From Coprococcus aceti (GTDB taxonomy: Bacteria > Bacillota > Clostridia > Lachnospirales > Lachnospiraceae): 64,000 bases of DNA. Positions 1-8,005 of the stretch are shown piece by piece. How positions within the stretch are numbered: position 1 is the first letter of the stretch; each line of letters opens with the position of its first letter. The notes under the pieces are model-generated. The model saw only the letters and a list, made by a program, of their open reading frames with translations. It had not been told where the DNA came from and searched no databases. The DNA lies in NCBI RefSeq assembly GCF_025567285.1, contig NZ_JAOQJT010000005.1, positions 1-64,000 on the forward strand, in the 5' to 3' direction. The position numbers and the translations under genes are program-made.

Positions 1-2
1 AT

Positions 3-1796
3 GCAACCAATAAGAAATGTGCATGGAGTTCTTCAAATGATAAGGTAGCCATGGTAAATTCTGAAGGAAAAGTATATGCGGTTGCTGCAGGAACAGCAGT
101 GATAACAGCAAAGGCTACAGATGGCACCGGCAAGAAGGCTTCGTACAAAATAACGGTCGAAAAACCAGTCACAATTGTATCGGCAATGATGAGTAACCCT
201 CGTACAGTTAAACTTACGCTGTCATCTGAACAGAAACTGACGTCCTCAAGTTTTTCAATCAAGGCGAGTACAGTGATGAATGGTAATTATAATTACAATA
301 TTCCATTTGACAGTGTTACAACAAAAGACAATAAGAACTATACGATTGCACTGAGAAGAGGCTATACATTGTCAAGAAAGGCAAGAATCTGCATATATAT
401 AAAGGGACTTACGGGTACAGGTAATTCTAAAATTGAGACATATTATTCTGGAGACGTGAATAATAGAACGATTTATGTATCCTATAAGTGTGAGCAGAAT
501 GTTGGTATGAATAAGACTCTGGATGTAAATAGCATTGAAGGTTATAAGGGCATATGTGTGATCAATGTAGTGGGTCTCCCTGCCGGCGTGAAATACAAGG
601 TGGATCCAGGAGATGCCAATAAGGTTTATTTCAGTGGAAAACCGACTAAGGCGGGAACGACTGTGACAACTGTTAAAGCAGTCGATGAACTGGGAAATGT
701 GGACACTTATGAAATTTCATGGAATATATACAGCAAGACAACGATTGCAGGAAATTATGAACCAGTATTTAAAATTATGGGACGTAACAGCCATATCTGT
801 AGGATCAACAATAGTATTGCAGCTGTGGCTGGCGGTTCCGGAAGTTATACATACAGTTTTGTCGGAGAAAGTTATAATCTCAGCATTGATTCAAAAGGAA
901 AAATAACCGGTAAATTAGAAGAAGAAGGTACATATAATCTCAAAGTAAAAATAACAGATGCCAACAACGAAAAAATAAGTACCATAGTTGGTTGTGTGAT
1001 AAAAACTATACTTGGATCAACTCTTATGGGGTATGTCAGAGATAAAAATGGCAATATACTGGATGGGGCAAGTGTTATTATCATAAACAAAGATAATTCA
1101 GTCCAATACGAACTTAACAGTGAATTTGCTACAGTAGATCGTAATGGACAATATTATATGTCAATTATTCCTGGAACATATGATGTGAAAATTAAAATTG
1201 GGGACGATGTGACTTATATCGGCAATCGTACATTTGGCGTTGGGGAGAATAAAGTGGATCTTGCGGCGGATGTAACAAAGATTGCGGTCAAATCTAACAA
1301 TGAAAAGTGCACGGTTGACGATCTGGGCAGATGGACAGATGAATATGGTAGAATATGTGGCTGGAACGGATATGTGTATCTTGTTCCTGGAACATATGAG
1401 CTGACAGCGGAAGGTTCAGGTAAGCGTGGTGTGATATCAGCAAAAGTGACCAGTAAGACGACCACGTTAACTGCGGATGTGAATGAATTTGCTATTGACT
1501 TTGGCAATTTTAACGATGTATATGCAGAAGTTGGAATGTATTACAGGTATGTGCCAAAGAAAACAGGAACATATTATTTTTATTCTGTTTCATACGGTGA
1601 TCCAAAGGGATACTTATATGATGAGAACAAAAATCTGCTCATGGAAGTGGACGATGCAGAGCATAGCAAGACAACAAATAAAAAAGATTTTTACATGAGC
1701 TATAACTGTGAAGCTGGAAAGTCATATTACATAAAAGTAAGCGGTAGTTCGGTTGATGTGTATGTAAGAGATTGTGATCCTAATGCAGAGGATTAA
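3..1796 (+). CDS. Secreted Big_2 / CarboxypepD_reg-like / PPC-like protein, 5' partial
   Basis: The reading frame is open to the left window edge, so the gene starts outside and the ATG at 51 is internal. The first codons (W-S-S-S-N-D-K-V-A) and the following G-K-V-Y-A-V-A-A-G-T-A stretch are the typical end of a bacterial Ig-like Big_2 domain. Further on are an Ig-like He_PIG-type segment (about nt 800-1010), a carboxypeptidase-regulatory-like segment beginning LMGYVRDKNGNILDGA (about nt 1020-1210), and a C-terminal PPC-like segment (YYRYVPKKTGTYYFYSVSYG). No LPXTG anchor or C-terminal membrane helix is present, so it is probably secreted or held non-covalently by domains in the missing N-terminus. 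A terminator follows. Domain classes are inferred from motif style; exact function unknown. Confidence 0.75.
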   Translation, partial: ATNKKCAWSSSNDKVAMVNSEGKVYAVAAGTAVITAKATDGTGKKASYKITVEKPVTIVSAMMSNPRTVKLTLSSEQKLTSSSFSIKASTVMNGNYNYNIPFDSVTTKDNKNYTIALRRGYTLSRKARICIYIKGLTGTGNSKIETYYSGDVNNRTIYVSYKCEQNVGMNKTLDVNSIEGYKGICVINVVGLPAGVKYKVDPGDANKVYFSGKPTKAGTTVTTVKAVDELGNVDTYEISWNIYSKTTIAGNYEPVFKIMGRNSHICRINNSIAAVAGGSGSYTYSFVGESYNLSIDSKGKITGKLEEEGTYNLKVKITDANNEKISTIVGCVIKTILGSTLMGYVRDKNGNILDGASVIIINKDNSVQYELNSEFATVDRNGQYYMSIIPGTYDVKIKIGDDVTYIGNRTFGVGENKVDLAADVTKIAVKSNNEKCTVDDLGRWTDEYGRICGWNGYVYLVPGTYELTAEGSGKRGVISAKVTSKTTTLTADVNEFAIDFGNFNDVYAEVGMYYRYVPKKTGTYYFYSVSYGDPKGYLYDENKNLLMEVDDAEHSKTTNKKDFYMSYNCEAGKSYYIKVSGSSVDVYVRDCDPNAED

Positions 1797-1820
1797 CGGC
1801 TGGATATGTGCTTTATAAAG

Positions 1821-1859
1821 GAGTGGAGATGATATTTTTTACATCTTCACTCTTTTTTT
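1821..1859 (+). terminator. Rho-independent terminator after the Big_2 gene
   Basis: GAGTGGAGATG (1821-1831) pairs with CATCTTCACTC (1842-1852) with one G-T pair, followed by a run of seven T. It lies 25 bases after the stop codon. Confidence 0.85.
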
Positions 1860-1880
1860 AACCAATAAAAGCACATAATC

Positions 1881-1897
1881 CCTATTGACATAGTAGG
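1881..1897 (+). promoter_or_regulatory. Candidate Rrf2/CymR-type operator over the -35 box
   Basis: CCTATTGACATAGTAGG is an imperfect palindrome (CCTA-N9-TAGG) and is identical over all 17 bases to the site at 15805-15821 before metY. Rrf2-family sulfur regulators of the CymR type bind AT-rich sites containing TAGG half-sites. The only Rrf2 gene in the window is at 29317-29751. Assignment of regulator to site is inference. Confidence 0.6.
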
Positions 1898-1913
1898 AAA
1901 TAAGTTGTATACT
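1885..1913 (+). promoter_or_regulatory. Sigma-A promoter for the SGNH hydrolase-cysK unit
   Basis: TTGACA (1885-1890), a 17-bp spacer and TATACT (1908-1913). The -35 box lies inside the operator-like site at 1881-1897. The promoter is closely similar to that of metY at 15809-15837, including the TAAG in the spacer and an ATGTT motif after the -10. Confidence 0.85.
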
Positions 1914-2016
1914 CCAACATGTTGATAGATAATTACTACATATCAGATAGGATATATGTGGATTGATGATGAAATCCATTGAACAGAGCGAGGTTCAATA
2001 GACAGGAGGTGGACAC

Positions 2017-2640
2017 ATGCAACAGGTGTTGTGCTTTGGAGATTCCAATACATGGGGATACAATCCTGAGAATGGGGAGAGATTTCCCTGGGGAATCAGA
2101 TGGACCAGTATATTGCAGCAGAAGCTGGCAAATAAAGATATAAGGATCATAGAGGAAGGCCTCTGTGGAAGAACAACAGTGTTCGAGGATCCACTGAGAC
2201 AGGGAAGAAAGGGCGTGTCGCTGTTCCCAACTCTGCTGGAGATACACAAACCGGAGAATATAGTAATCATGCTTGGAACAAATGACTGTAAGACGGTGTT
2301 CTCGGCATCACCGGATGTGATAGGCAAGGGAATACGGAGACTGCTCATTCAGGCAAAACAGTATTCAGCGGACAGCAGGATACTTCTCGTATCGCCGATA
2401 CACTTAGGCGAGCAGGTGTGGAAGGATGAATTTGATCCTGAGTTCTCACCGGAATCCGTTGAGGTGTCAAGAAAACTCACAGATGTGTACAGGAATATAG
2501 CCGATGAGTTTGGTGTGGAATTCCTGGCGGCATCATCCGTGGCGGACAGCAGCGAGGCAGATCAGGAACACATGAATCCTGAGGGCCATGCAGCACTGGC
2601 AGGAGCAATAGAGGAAAAGATTTATCAGATGGCCTGTTAA
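2017..2640 (+). CDS. SGNH/GDSL-family hydrolase
   Basis: A 207-residue protein of the SGNH esterase/lipase fold. Block I is C-F-G-D-S-N-T-W-G near residue 6 (nucleophile Ser), the block III Asn lies in MLGTNDCK near residue 85, and the catalytic Asp/His pair is in the C-terminal DQEHMNPEGHAAL. There is no signal peptide, so it is cytoplasmic; substrate unknown, with acyl or acetyl ester hydrolysis expected. The start has AGGAGGT 7 bases upstream. It is first behind a promoter carrying the candidate sulfur operator and lies 99 bp before cysK with no terminator between. An O-acetyl-ester link to sulfur metabolism is possible but unproven. Confidence 0.85.
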   Translation: MQQVLCFGDSNTWGYNPENGERFPWGIRWTSILQQKLANKDIRIIEEGLCGRTTVFEDPLRQGRKGVSLFPTLLEIHKPENIVIMLGTNDCKTVFSASPDVIGKGIRRLLIQAKQYSADSRILLVSPIHLGEQVWKDEFDPEFSPESVEVSRKLTDVYRNIADEFGVEFLAASSVADSSEADQEHMNPEGHAALAGAIEEKIYQMAC

Positions 2641-2739
2641 GAATTATATAGAAAATAATGTACAGTATATAAAGATAGTAAAGAATCAAGAAAGAACATA
2701 GAGACTTCAAAAAAGTAAAAAAAGAAAGGAAACAAAATC

Positions 2740-3672
2740 ATGGCAAAGATAGCATCACAGTTAACAGAACTTATAGGAAATACTCCACTTCTGGAGCTCA
2801 CAAATTATGAGAAGGAGCTTGGACTCAAGGCACACATCGTTGCAAAGCTTGAGTATTTCAACCCGCTTGGCTCAGTGAAGGATCGTGTGGCAGCAGCCAT
2901 GATCGAGCAGGGAATAAAGGATGGCCTCATCAATCAGGAGACAGTCATCATCGAGCCTACATCAGGCAATACAGGAATCGGACTTGCATTTGTATCAGCA
3001 GCAAAGGGCCTTCACCTGATACTCACCATGCCGGACACCATGAGCGTTGAGCGTAGAAAGATCGTGTCAGCTCTCGGTGCTGAGATCGTGTTAACACCGG
3101 GCAGAGAGGGAATGAAGGGAGCCATCGCCAAGGCAAATGAGCTCAAAGAGCAGTACGGCAATGCATTCATCCCACAGCAGTTTGAGAACAAGGCAAATCC
3201 TGCTATCCACAAGAAGACAACGGCGGAGGAGATCTGGAGAGATACAGACGGAAAGGTTGATGCATTTGTATCAGCAGTAGGAACAGGCGGAACAGCCACA
3301 GGAACAGGAAGCGGACTCAAGGAGCACAATCCAAATGTCAAGCTGATTGCAGTTGAGCCTGCTGATTCACCGGTTCTCTCAGGCGGAGCACCTGGCCCAC
3401 ACAAGATCCAGGGAATCGGAGCCGGATTTATACCTGGCGTCATGGATCTGAGCATCGTGGATGAGATCATCAGGATCCAGAACGATGACGCATTTGACAC
3501 AGCGAGAAAAATAGCAAAGACAGATGGTGTATTGGTTGGAATATCCGCAGGTGCGGCACTCTATGCGGCAACTGAGCTTGCAAAGAGACCTGAGTACGAG
3601 GGCAAGACCATCGTGGTTCTCTTCCCGGATACAGGAGAGAGATACCTCTCAACATCACTGTTTAACCTGTAG
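2740..3672 (+). CDS. cysK: Cysteine synthase (O-acetylserine sulfhydrylase)
   Basis: PLP-dependent fold-type II enzyme that makes cysteine from O-acetylserine and sulfide. The 310-residue length is normal. The PLP lysine is in NPLGSVKDRVAAAM (about residue 45), the substrate loop is PTSGNTGIGLAF, and the phosphate-binding glycine loop is GTGGTATGTGSGLKE. The start follows GAAAGGAAACAAAATC. It probably shares the promoter at 1885 with the SGNH hydrolase gene, and so would be controlled by the CCTAT...GTAGG site. The sulfate transporter genes follow 223 bp later. No serine acetyltransferase (cysE) is in the window. Confidence 0.97.
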   Translation: MAKIASQLTELIGNTPLLELTNYEKELGLKAHIVAKLEYFNPLGSVKDRVAAAMIEQGIKDGLINQETVIIEPTSGNTGIGLAFVSAAKGLHLILTMPDTMSVERRKIVSALGAEIVLTPGREGMKGAIAKANELKEQYGNAFIPQQFENKANPAIHKKTTAEEIWRDTDGKVDAFVSAVGTGGTATGTGSGLKEHNPNVKLIAVEPADSPVLSGGAPGPHKIQGIGAGFIPGVMDLSIVDEIIRIQNDDAFDTARKIAKTDGVLVGISAGAALYAATELAKRPEYEGKTIVVLFPDTGERYLSTSLFNL

Positions 3673-3895
3673 ACCGCAATAATTGCCTAGAGGTTGTGAA
3701 CTGTATACAGTATTTGACATATCCAGTCGGGAGCGCTTTCGCTCGACTCAGTCTGCAGCGGTACTAAGGTGCCGCCTAAGGCGCCACCTAAGGACCGGCG
3801 ACTTCGTATGTCCCTCCTTGGATGATGTCAAAACTGTATAGCAGAAGTTAATATCGTTGCAGCAATTATTGCTCATTGGATGAATTGACCTATTT
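3673..3895 (+). other. Structured intergenic region between cysK and the sulfate transporter
   Basis: No gene seen. It contains a CTGTATACAG palindrome (3701-3710), a hairpin AGTC/GACT plus GAGCG/CGCTC (3725-3748), a second hairpin GGTG-C-CGCC/GGCG-C-CACC (about 3768-3788) and a GGAC/GTCC pairing further on. There is no T run, so it is not a simple terminator. Possible 5' leader or repeat remnant. Confidence 0.45.
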
Positions 3896-4924
3896 ATGAG
3901 AAAGAGAAAAAATATGAGACTTGGAAAGAGAGTATTGCTTCTGTCCATGGCGGCGGTGCTGGCGATAGGCGCGGCCGGCTGTGGCGGGAAGAAGGACGAT
4001 GTTATCACAATTACAAATGTTTCGTATGACCCGACGAGGGAGCTGTATGAGCGATACAATGACATGTTCGAACAGTATTACAAAGAGCAGTACGGACAGG
4101 ACATCAAGGTCATCCAGTCTCATGGAGGCTCCGGTTCACAGGCCAGATCGGTTGTGGAGGGCTGTAATGCGGATGTTGTCACACTGGCACTTGAGCATGA
4201 CATTGACCTCATATCGGCAAATGGTCTGATAGATAAGGGCTGGATAGATGAATTTGACAAGGATTCAGCACCCTACACATCCACTATCGTGTTCCTGGTG
4301 AGAAAGGGAAATGCTAAGGATATAAAGGACTGGAACGATCTGGTGAAGAACGATGTGGAAGTCATAACACCTGATCCGAAGAGTAGCGGCGGAGCCTGTT
4401 GGAATTTCCTTGCGGCTCTTGCCTATGCCAGAACTACATACAGCGATGAAGCTGATATATGGCAGTTTATGAAGAAGCTTTATCAGAATGTGTCGGTCAT
4501 GGATTCGGGAGCCAGAGGTTCGACGACCACATTTGTGGAGAATGGCAAGGGTGATGTACTGATTGCCTGGGAGAATGAGGCGATAGCAACCCTGAGGGAA
4601 TACCCGGAGGATTACGAGATAGTTAATCCGTCGGTGAGTATACTGGCTCAGCCGAGTGTGGCGGTTGTCGATGACAACGCAAAGCACAATGGAACAGAGT
4701 CGGTCAGCACAGAGTATCTGAAGTACCTGTACAGCGATGACGCTCAGAGGCTTGAGGCTGAGAGCGGATACCGCCCGACAAATGAGAAGATACTTGCAGA
4801 GTATGCAGACGTATTTGATCTGGACATCAAGCAGTGGACCATAGATGATTTCGGAGGCTGGGACAAAGCCTATGAGGATTTCTTCGATGACGGTGCAAAG
4901 TTTGACGAGATATATGATTATTAA
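3896..4924 (+). CDS. Sulfate/thiosulfate ABC transporter substrate-binding lipoprotein
   Basis: Extracellular binding protein for sulfate, or thiosulfate, delivering ligand to the CysTW-like channel encoded next. A lipoprotein signal peptide ends in the lipobox AIGAAGC before GGKKDD. The mature protein has family hallmarks: SYDPTRELYERYN near the N-terminus, SHGGSGSQARSVVEG, and GCNADVVTLALEHDIDL. Length 342 is normal for SBP/CysP proteins. The start is uncertain: the ATG at 3896 has no good ribosome site, while the in-frame ATG at 3914 follows GAAAGAG and gives a shorter, more typical n-region (MRLGKR). The permease gene follows within 20 bp. Sulfate against thiosulfate or molybdate cannot be settled by eye; neighbours favour sulfate. 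Confidence 0.9.
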   Translation: MRKRKNMRLGKRVLLLSMAAVLAIGAAGCGGKKDDVITITNVSYDPTRELYERYNDMFEQYYKEQYGQDIKVIQSHGGSGSQARSVVEGCNADVVTLALEHDIDLISANGLIDKGWIDEFDKDSAPYTSTIVFLVRKGNAKDIKDWNDLVKNDVEVITPDPKSSGGACWNFLAALAYARTTYSDEADIWQFMKKLYQNVSVMDSGARGSTTTFVENGKGDVLIAWENEAIATLREYPEDYEIVNPSVSILAQPSVAVVDDNAKHNGTESVSTEYLKYLYSDDAQRLEAESGYRPTNEKILAEYADVFDLDIKQWTIDDFGGWDKAYEDFFDDGAKFDEIYDY

Positions 4925-4942
4925 AATGGATTGGAAGACGAG

Positions 4943-5812
4943 ATGGCAGCAGAGGAAAATGGCAAGAAGGATAAACTTAATAACGCAAAGAAGACCAGAG
5001 TTATCCCGGGATATCATCTGACGCTTGGAATAGTCATTGCAATGCTGTCGCTGATAGTTCTGATCCCGCTGGCATCGGTGCTGGTGTCATCGCTGAAGCT
5101 CTCACCGGGTGAATTCTGGCATCTGCTTCTGAAGAAGAATGTGCTGAATGCATTTAAGACCAGCATCGGCTGTTCGTTCATAGCGGCGATAGTCAACACG
5201 GTGTTTGGTCTGATAATAGCGTGGACACTGGTCAAATACGATTTTCCCGGCAAGAAGATACTGGACGGATTCATAGAGCTTCCATTCTGTCTGCCAACGG
5301 CGGTTGCCGGTATCACACTGTCGAGACTTTACAGTGAGGATGGATTTCTTGGAAAAACGCTTGCGGCTCTTGGAATAGACGTTGCATACACGAAGATAGG
5401 ACTTACCATCGCCCTCGTATTCGTTGGAATACCATTTGTTATAAGGGCGGTGCAGCCGATACTTGAGAAGATGGACAATCAGTACGAGGAGGCGGCTTAC
5501 ATGCTGGGAGCCACACCGAGAAGAACATTCTTCAAGGTCATACTTCCAGAGCTCAGACCGGCACTGCTGACCGGATTCGGATTAGCATTTGCCAGAGGGA
5601 TCGGAGAGTACGGCAGTGTCATCTACATATCGGGCAACAGCGCAAAGGAGCAGACGCAGGTCATATCATACGTGATCATGCAGAAGCTCAGCTACATAGA
5701 CTATGCCAGCGCAACAGCCATAGCACTGGTGATGCTGGTAATATCATTTGTACTGTTGTTCGCGATCAACATAGTACAGCTGAAGCAGTCGAGAAGGACA
5801 AACCTACTATAA
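4943..5812 (+). CDS. cysT: Sulfate ABC transporter permease, CysT (CysU) type
   Basis: Inner-membrane channel subunit for sulfate import. About six hydrophobic segments are visible, the first at LGIVIAMLSLIVLIPLASVLV and the last at IALVMLVISFVLLFAIN. The EAA-loop that contacts the ATPase reads EEAAYMLGATPRRTFFKVILP. The ATG at 4943 is chosen because GGAAGA lies just upstream; an in-frame TTG at 4931 would add four residues but has no ribosome site. It lies between the binding protein and CysW in the normal gene order. Confidence 0.92.
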   Translation: MAAEENGKKDKLNNAKKTRVIPGYHLTLGIVIAMLSLIVLIPLASVLVSSLKLSPGEFWHLLLKKNVLNAFKTSIGCSFIAAIVNTVFGLIIAWTLVKYDFPGKKILDGFIELPFCLPTAVAGITLSRLYSEDGFLGKTLAALGIDVAYTKIGLTIALVFVGIPFVIRAVQPILEKMDNQYEEAAYMLGATPRRTFFKVILPELRPALLTGFGLAFARGIGEYGSVIYISGNSAKEQTQVISYVIMQKLSYIDYASATAIALVMLVISFVLLFAINIVQLKQSRRTNLL

Positions 5813-5870
5813 ACCTATAATAAGTTACGACAATCATTGATGCGCAAATGCACAAACGAAAGGAGGATCC

Positions 5871-6746
5871 ATGATGAGCGAACAGGAAAAGCTGCAGCGC
5901 GGCAAGCGTAGGACAAAGATAATACTGATAACCGTGACGGTGCTTTTCATAGTGCTCATGCTTGTTGTTCCACTTATATCGGTGATAACAAGTGCGCTGA
6001 AGGAGGGCTTTAAGTTCTACCTGCAGTCAATCACGACAGAGTATGTGATAAGTGCACTTGGAGTCACACTTATTGCCACAGTCATAGCTGTGGTGGTAAA
6101 CACATTTTTCGGAATATGTGCGGCATGGCTGCTGACGAAGTTCTCCTTCAAAGGCAAGCAGGTGCTGGCAACATTGATAGACATTCCGTTTTCCATATCA
6201 CCTGTCATCGTAGGCCTTGCCTACCTCATGACATTTGGAAGACTCGGATGGACGTATCCGGCGATCAGATGGATCAATGATATGCTGGGGACAAACATCA
6301 GGATAACTTTTGCGGTTCCGGGCGTTGTGCTTGCTACCATATTTGTGACATTCCCATTTGTGTCGAGGGAGCTTATCCCGGTGCTGAACGCGCAGGGTAA
6401 GGACGAGGAGGAGGCTGCGGCGCTCATGGGAGCGAAGGGCTTCACGATATTCAGAAGGATAACACTTCCCCAGATGAAATGGGGACTCATATACGGAATA
6501 ATCCTTTGTACTGCCAGAGCACTCGGCGAGTTCGGTGCGGTAAATGCACTGTCCAAGACAAGGGGCGGGACATTTACACTTCCACTTGAGATCGATGCGC
6601 TGTATATGTCGGGAACGGAGGAATCCATCACAGCAGCATTTGCTGTATCGTCCATACTGGTGATCATAGCGGTCATAATATTGTTCCTGAGAAATCTGCT
6701 TGAGTACAGAGCAAAGAGGAAACGCGCTTATGAACGAAGTTCATAA
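5871..6746 (+). CDS. cysW: Sulfate ABC transporter permease, CysW type
   Basis: Second membrane subunit of the sulfate importer, paired with CysT. It has six predicted helices (first at IILITVTVLFIVLMLVVPLI), the EAA-loop EEEAAALMGAKGFTIFRRI, and the family segment FGRLGWTYPAI. Start ATG at 5871 follows AAAGGAGGATCC; a second ATG is immediately downstream at 5874. Length 291 is normal. A 172-bp region that looks structured separates it from the ATPase gene. Confidence 0.92.
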   Translation: MMSEQEKLQRGKRRTKIILITVTVLFIVLMLVVPLISVITSALKEGFKFYLQSITTEYVISALGVTLIATVIAVVVNTFFGICAAWLLTKFSFKGKQVLATLIDIPFSISPVIVGLAYLMTFGRLGWTYPAIRWINDMLGTNIRITFAVPGVVLATIFVTFPFVSRELIPVLNAQGKDEEEAAALMGAKGFTIFRRITLPQMKWGLIYGIILCTARALGEFGAVNALSKTRGGTFTLPLEIDALYMSGTEESITAAFAVSSILVIIAVIILFLRNLLEYRAKRKRAYERSS

Positions 6747-6918
6747 CTCTCATGCGCGTGACGACCTGCCGCTGAGCGGAGGCGAGGGGGCGATACCCGA
6801 AAAAGGGTGATATCCGATAAGGGCGAAGTGAGATATTCTGCATATGGGATGGCTTGCAGGAGTTTCGAGAGATAGATCAGGTACGGAAGAATAAGAGAAC
6901 AAAAAGGAGGCTGACGAC
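6747..6918 (+). other. Intergenic region inside the cysW-cysA unit
   Basis: No gene seen. It has a small hairpin GATACCC/GGGTGATATC around 6791-6812 and GC-rich text unlike the AT-rich spacers elsewhere. It ends with the cysA ribosome site AAAAAGGAGG. No terminator, so co-transcription is likely. Confidence 0.35.
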
Positions 6919-7980
6919 ATGTACGTCGAGATGAAAAATATATACAAAAAATATGGAGACTTCCTGGCGTCCAACAATGTCAGTTTCGGTGTGGAGAAAG
7001 GCAAGCTGGTGGCGCTTCTGGGACCGTCGGGAAGCGGAAAGACGACACTTCTCCGAATGATAGCCGGACTTGAAAATCCAAATTCCGGTGACATATACAT
7101 AGACGGCAGGCGTGTAAATGATATACCAGCTGCAAAGAGAGGAATAGGATTTGTATTCCAGAATTATGCACTGTTCCGTTACATGACGGTATTTGACAAT
7201 GTGGCATTTGGACTTGAACTCATGAAGGTTCCAAAGAAGGAGATCAAGAAGAGAGTTATGGAGCTTCTGGAGCTTACAGGGCTGTCAGGTATGGAGAAGA
7301 GATATCCGAATCAGCTCTCAGGCGGACAACGGCAGAGAGTGGCATTTGCCAGGGCGCTGGCACCGAATCCACAGGTGTTGCTGCTGGATGAGCCATTTGC
7401 CGCGATAGATGCAAAGGTCAGGACAGAACTTAGGACATGGCTCAAGGAGATGGTTGAAAAGCTTGGCATAACGAGCATATTTGTCACTCACGATCAGGAT
7501 GAGGCTGTGGAGGTTGCGGATGAGATCATCATCACCAACCACGGACAGATAGATCAGATGGGATCGCCGATGGAGATATACAAGACGCCGTCCACACCGT
7601 TTGTGGCACAGTTCATCGGAAGGTCAACTGTTGTGGAGGACTATGAGAAGCTCAAGGGCTTTGACAGAGTGCCGGGAGCAGACAAGGCAGTCATCAGACC
7701 TGAGTTTGTAAAGATATCCAAGAGCGGCAGACTGGATCAGTACCAGAGTGCGGCGGAGTCGGGGATAGTCAAGGATGTGCTGTTCCGCGGAAGCCATCTG
7801 GACGTCACGGTGGATGTCAACGGAGTGGAGATCGTCGCCGAGAGATCCATGGAGAAGGATGTCGTAAAGCCGGGGGAGCAGGTCCACGTTCTAATCTACA
7901 GGCTGTATGTATTTGATGAGAATCAGACATATCTGCTGGAGAACAAGGCAATGCAGGACAACGATGTATTCTACATCTAA
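6919..7980 (+). CDS. cysA: Sulfate ABC transporter ATP-binding protein
   Basis: ATPase that powers the CysTW channel. Walker A is GPSGSGKTT (residues 35-43), the Q-loop is FVFQNYALF, the signature is LSGGQRQRVAFARAL, Walker B is VLLLDEPFAAID, and the H-loop is IFVTHDQDEA. The C-terminal third is a TOBE-like regulatory region (about residues 250-340). Length 353 fits CysA. AAGGAGG lies 9 bases before the ATG. It ends 25 bp before aprA, so uptake and APS reduction are probably one transcript. Confidence 0.95.
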   Translation: MYVEMKNIYKKYGDFLASNNVSFGVEKGKLVALLGPSGSGKTTLLRMIAGLENPNSGDIYIDGRRVNDIPAAKRGIGFVFQNYALFRYMTVFDNVAFGLELMKVPKKEIKKRVMELLELTGLSGMEKRYPNQLSGGQRQRVAFARALAPNPQVLLLDEPFAAIDAKVRTELRTWLKEMVEKLGITSIFVTHDQDEAVEVADEIIITNHGQIDQMGSPMEIYKTPSTPFVAQFIGRSTVVEDYEKLKGFDRVPGADKAVIRPEFVKISKSGRLDQYQSAAESGIVKDVLFRGSHLDVTVDVNGVEIVAERSMEKDVVKPGEQVHVLIYRLYVFDENQTYLLENKAMQDNDVFYI

Positions 7981-8005
7981 TTATAAAAGTGATTGGAGAG
8001 AAAAT

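Noticed and set aside
6747..6918. A fourth, reversed copy of the long-armed hairpin core (CGCCCTTATCGG on the minus strand)
   Set aside because: Only the loop word matches; the flanking helices and long arms are absent.
7907..8005. Extended N-terminus of AprA from inside cysA
   Set aside because: The extension overlaps cysA out of frame and the FAD-binding start fits the ATG at 8006, which has its own ribosome site.
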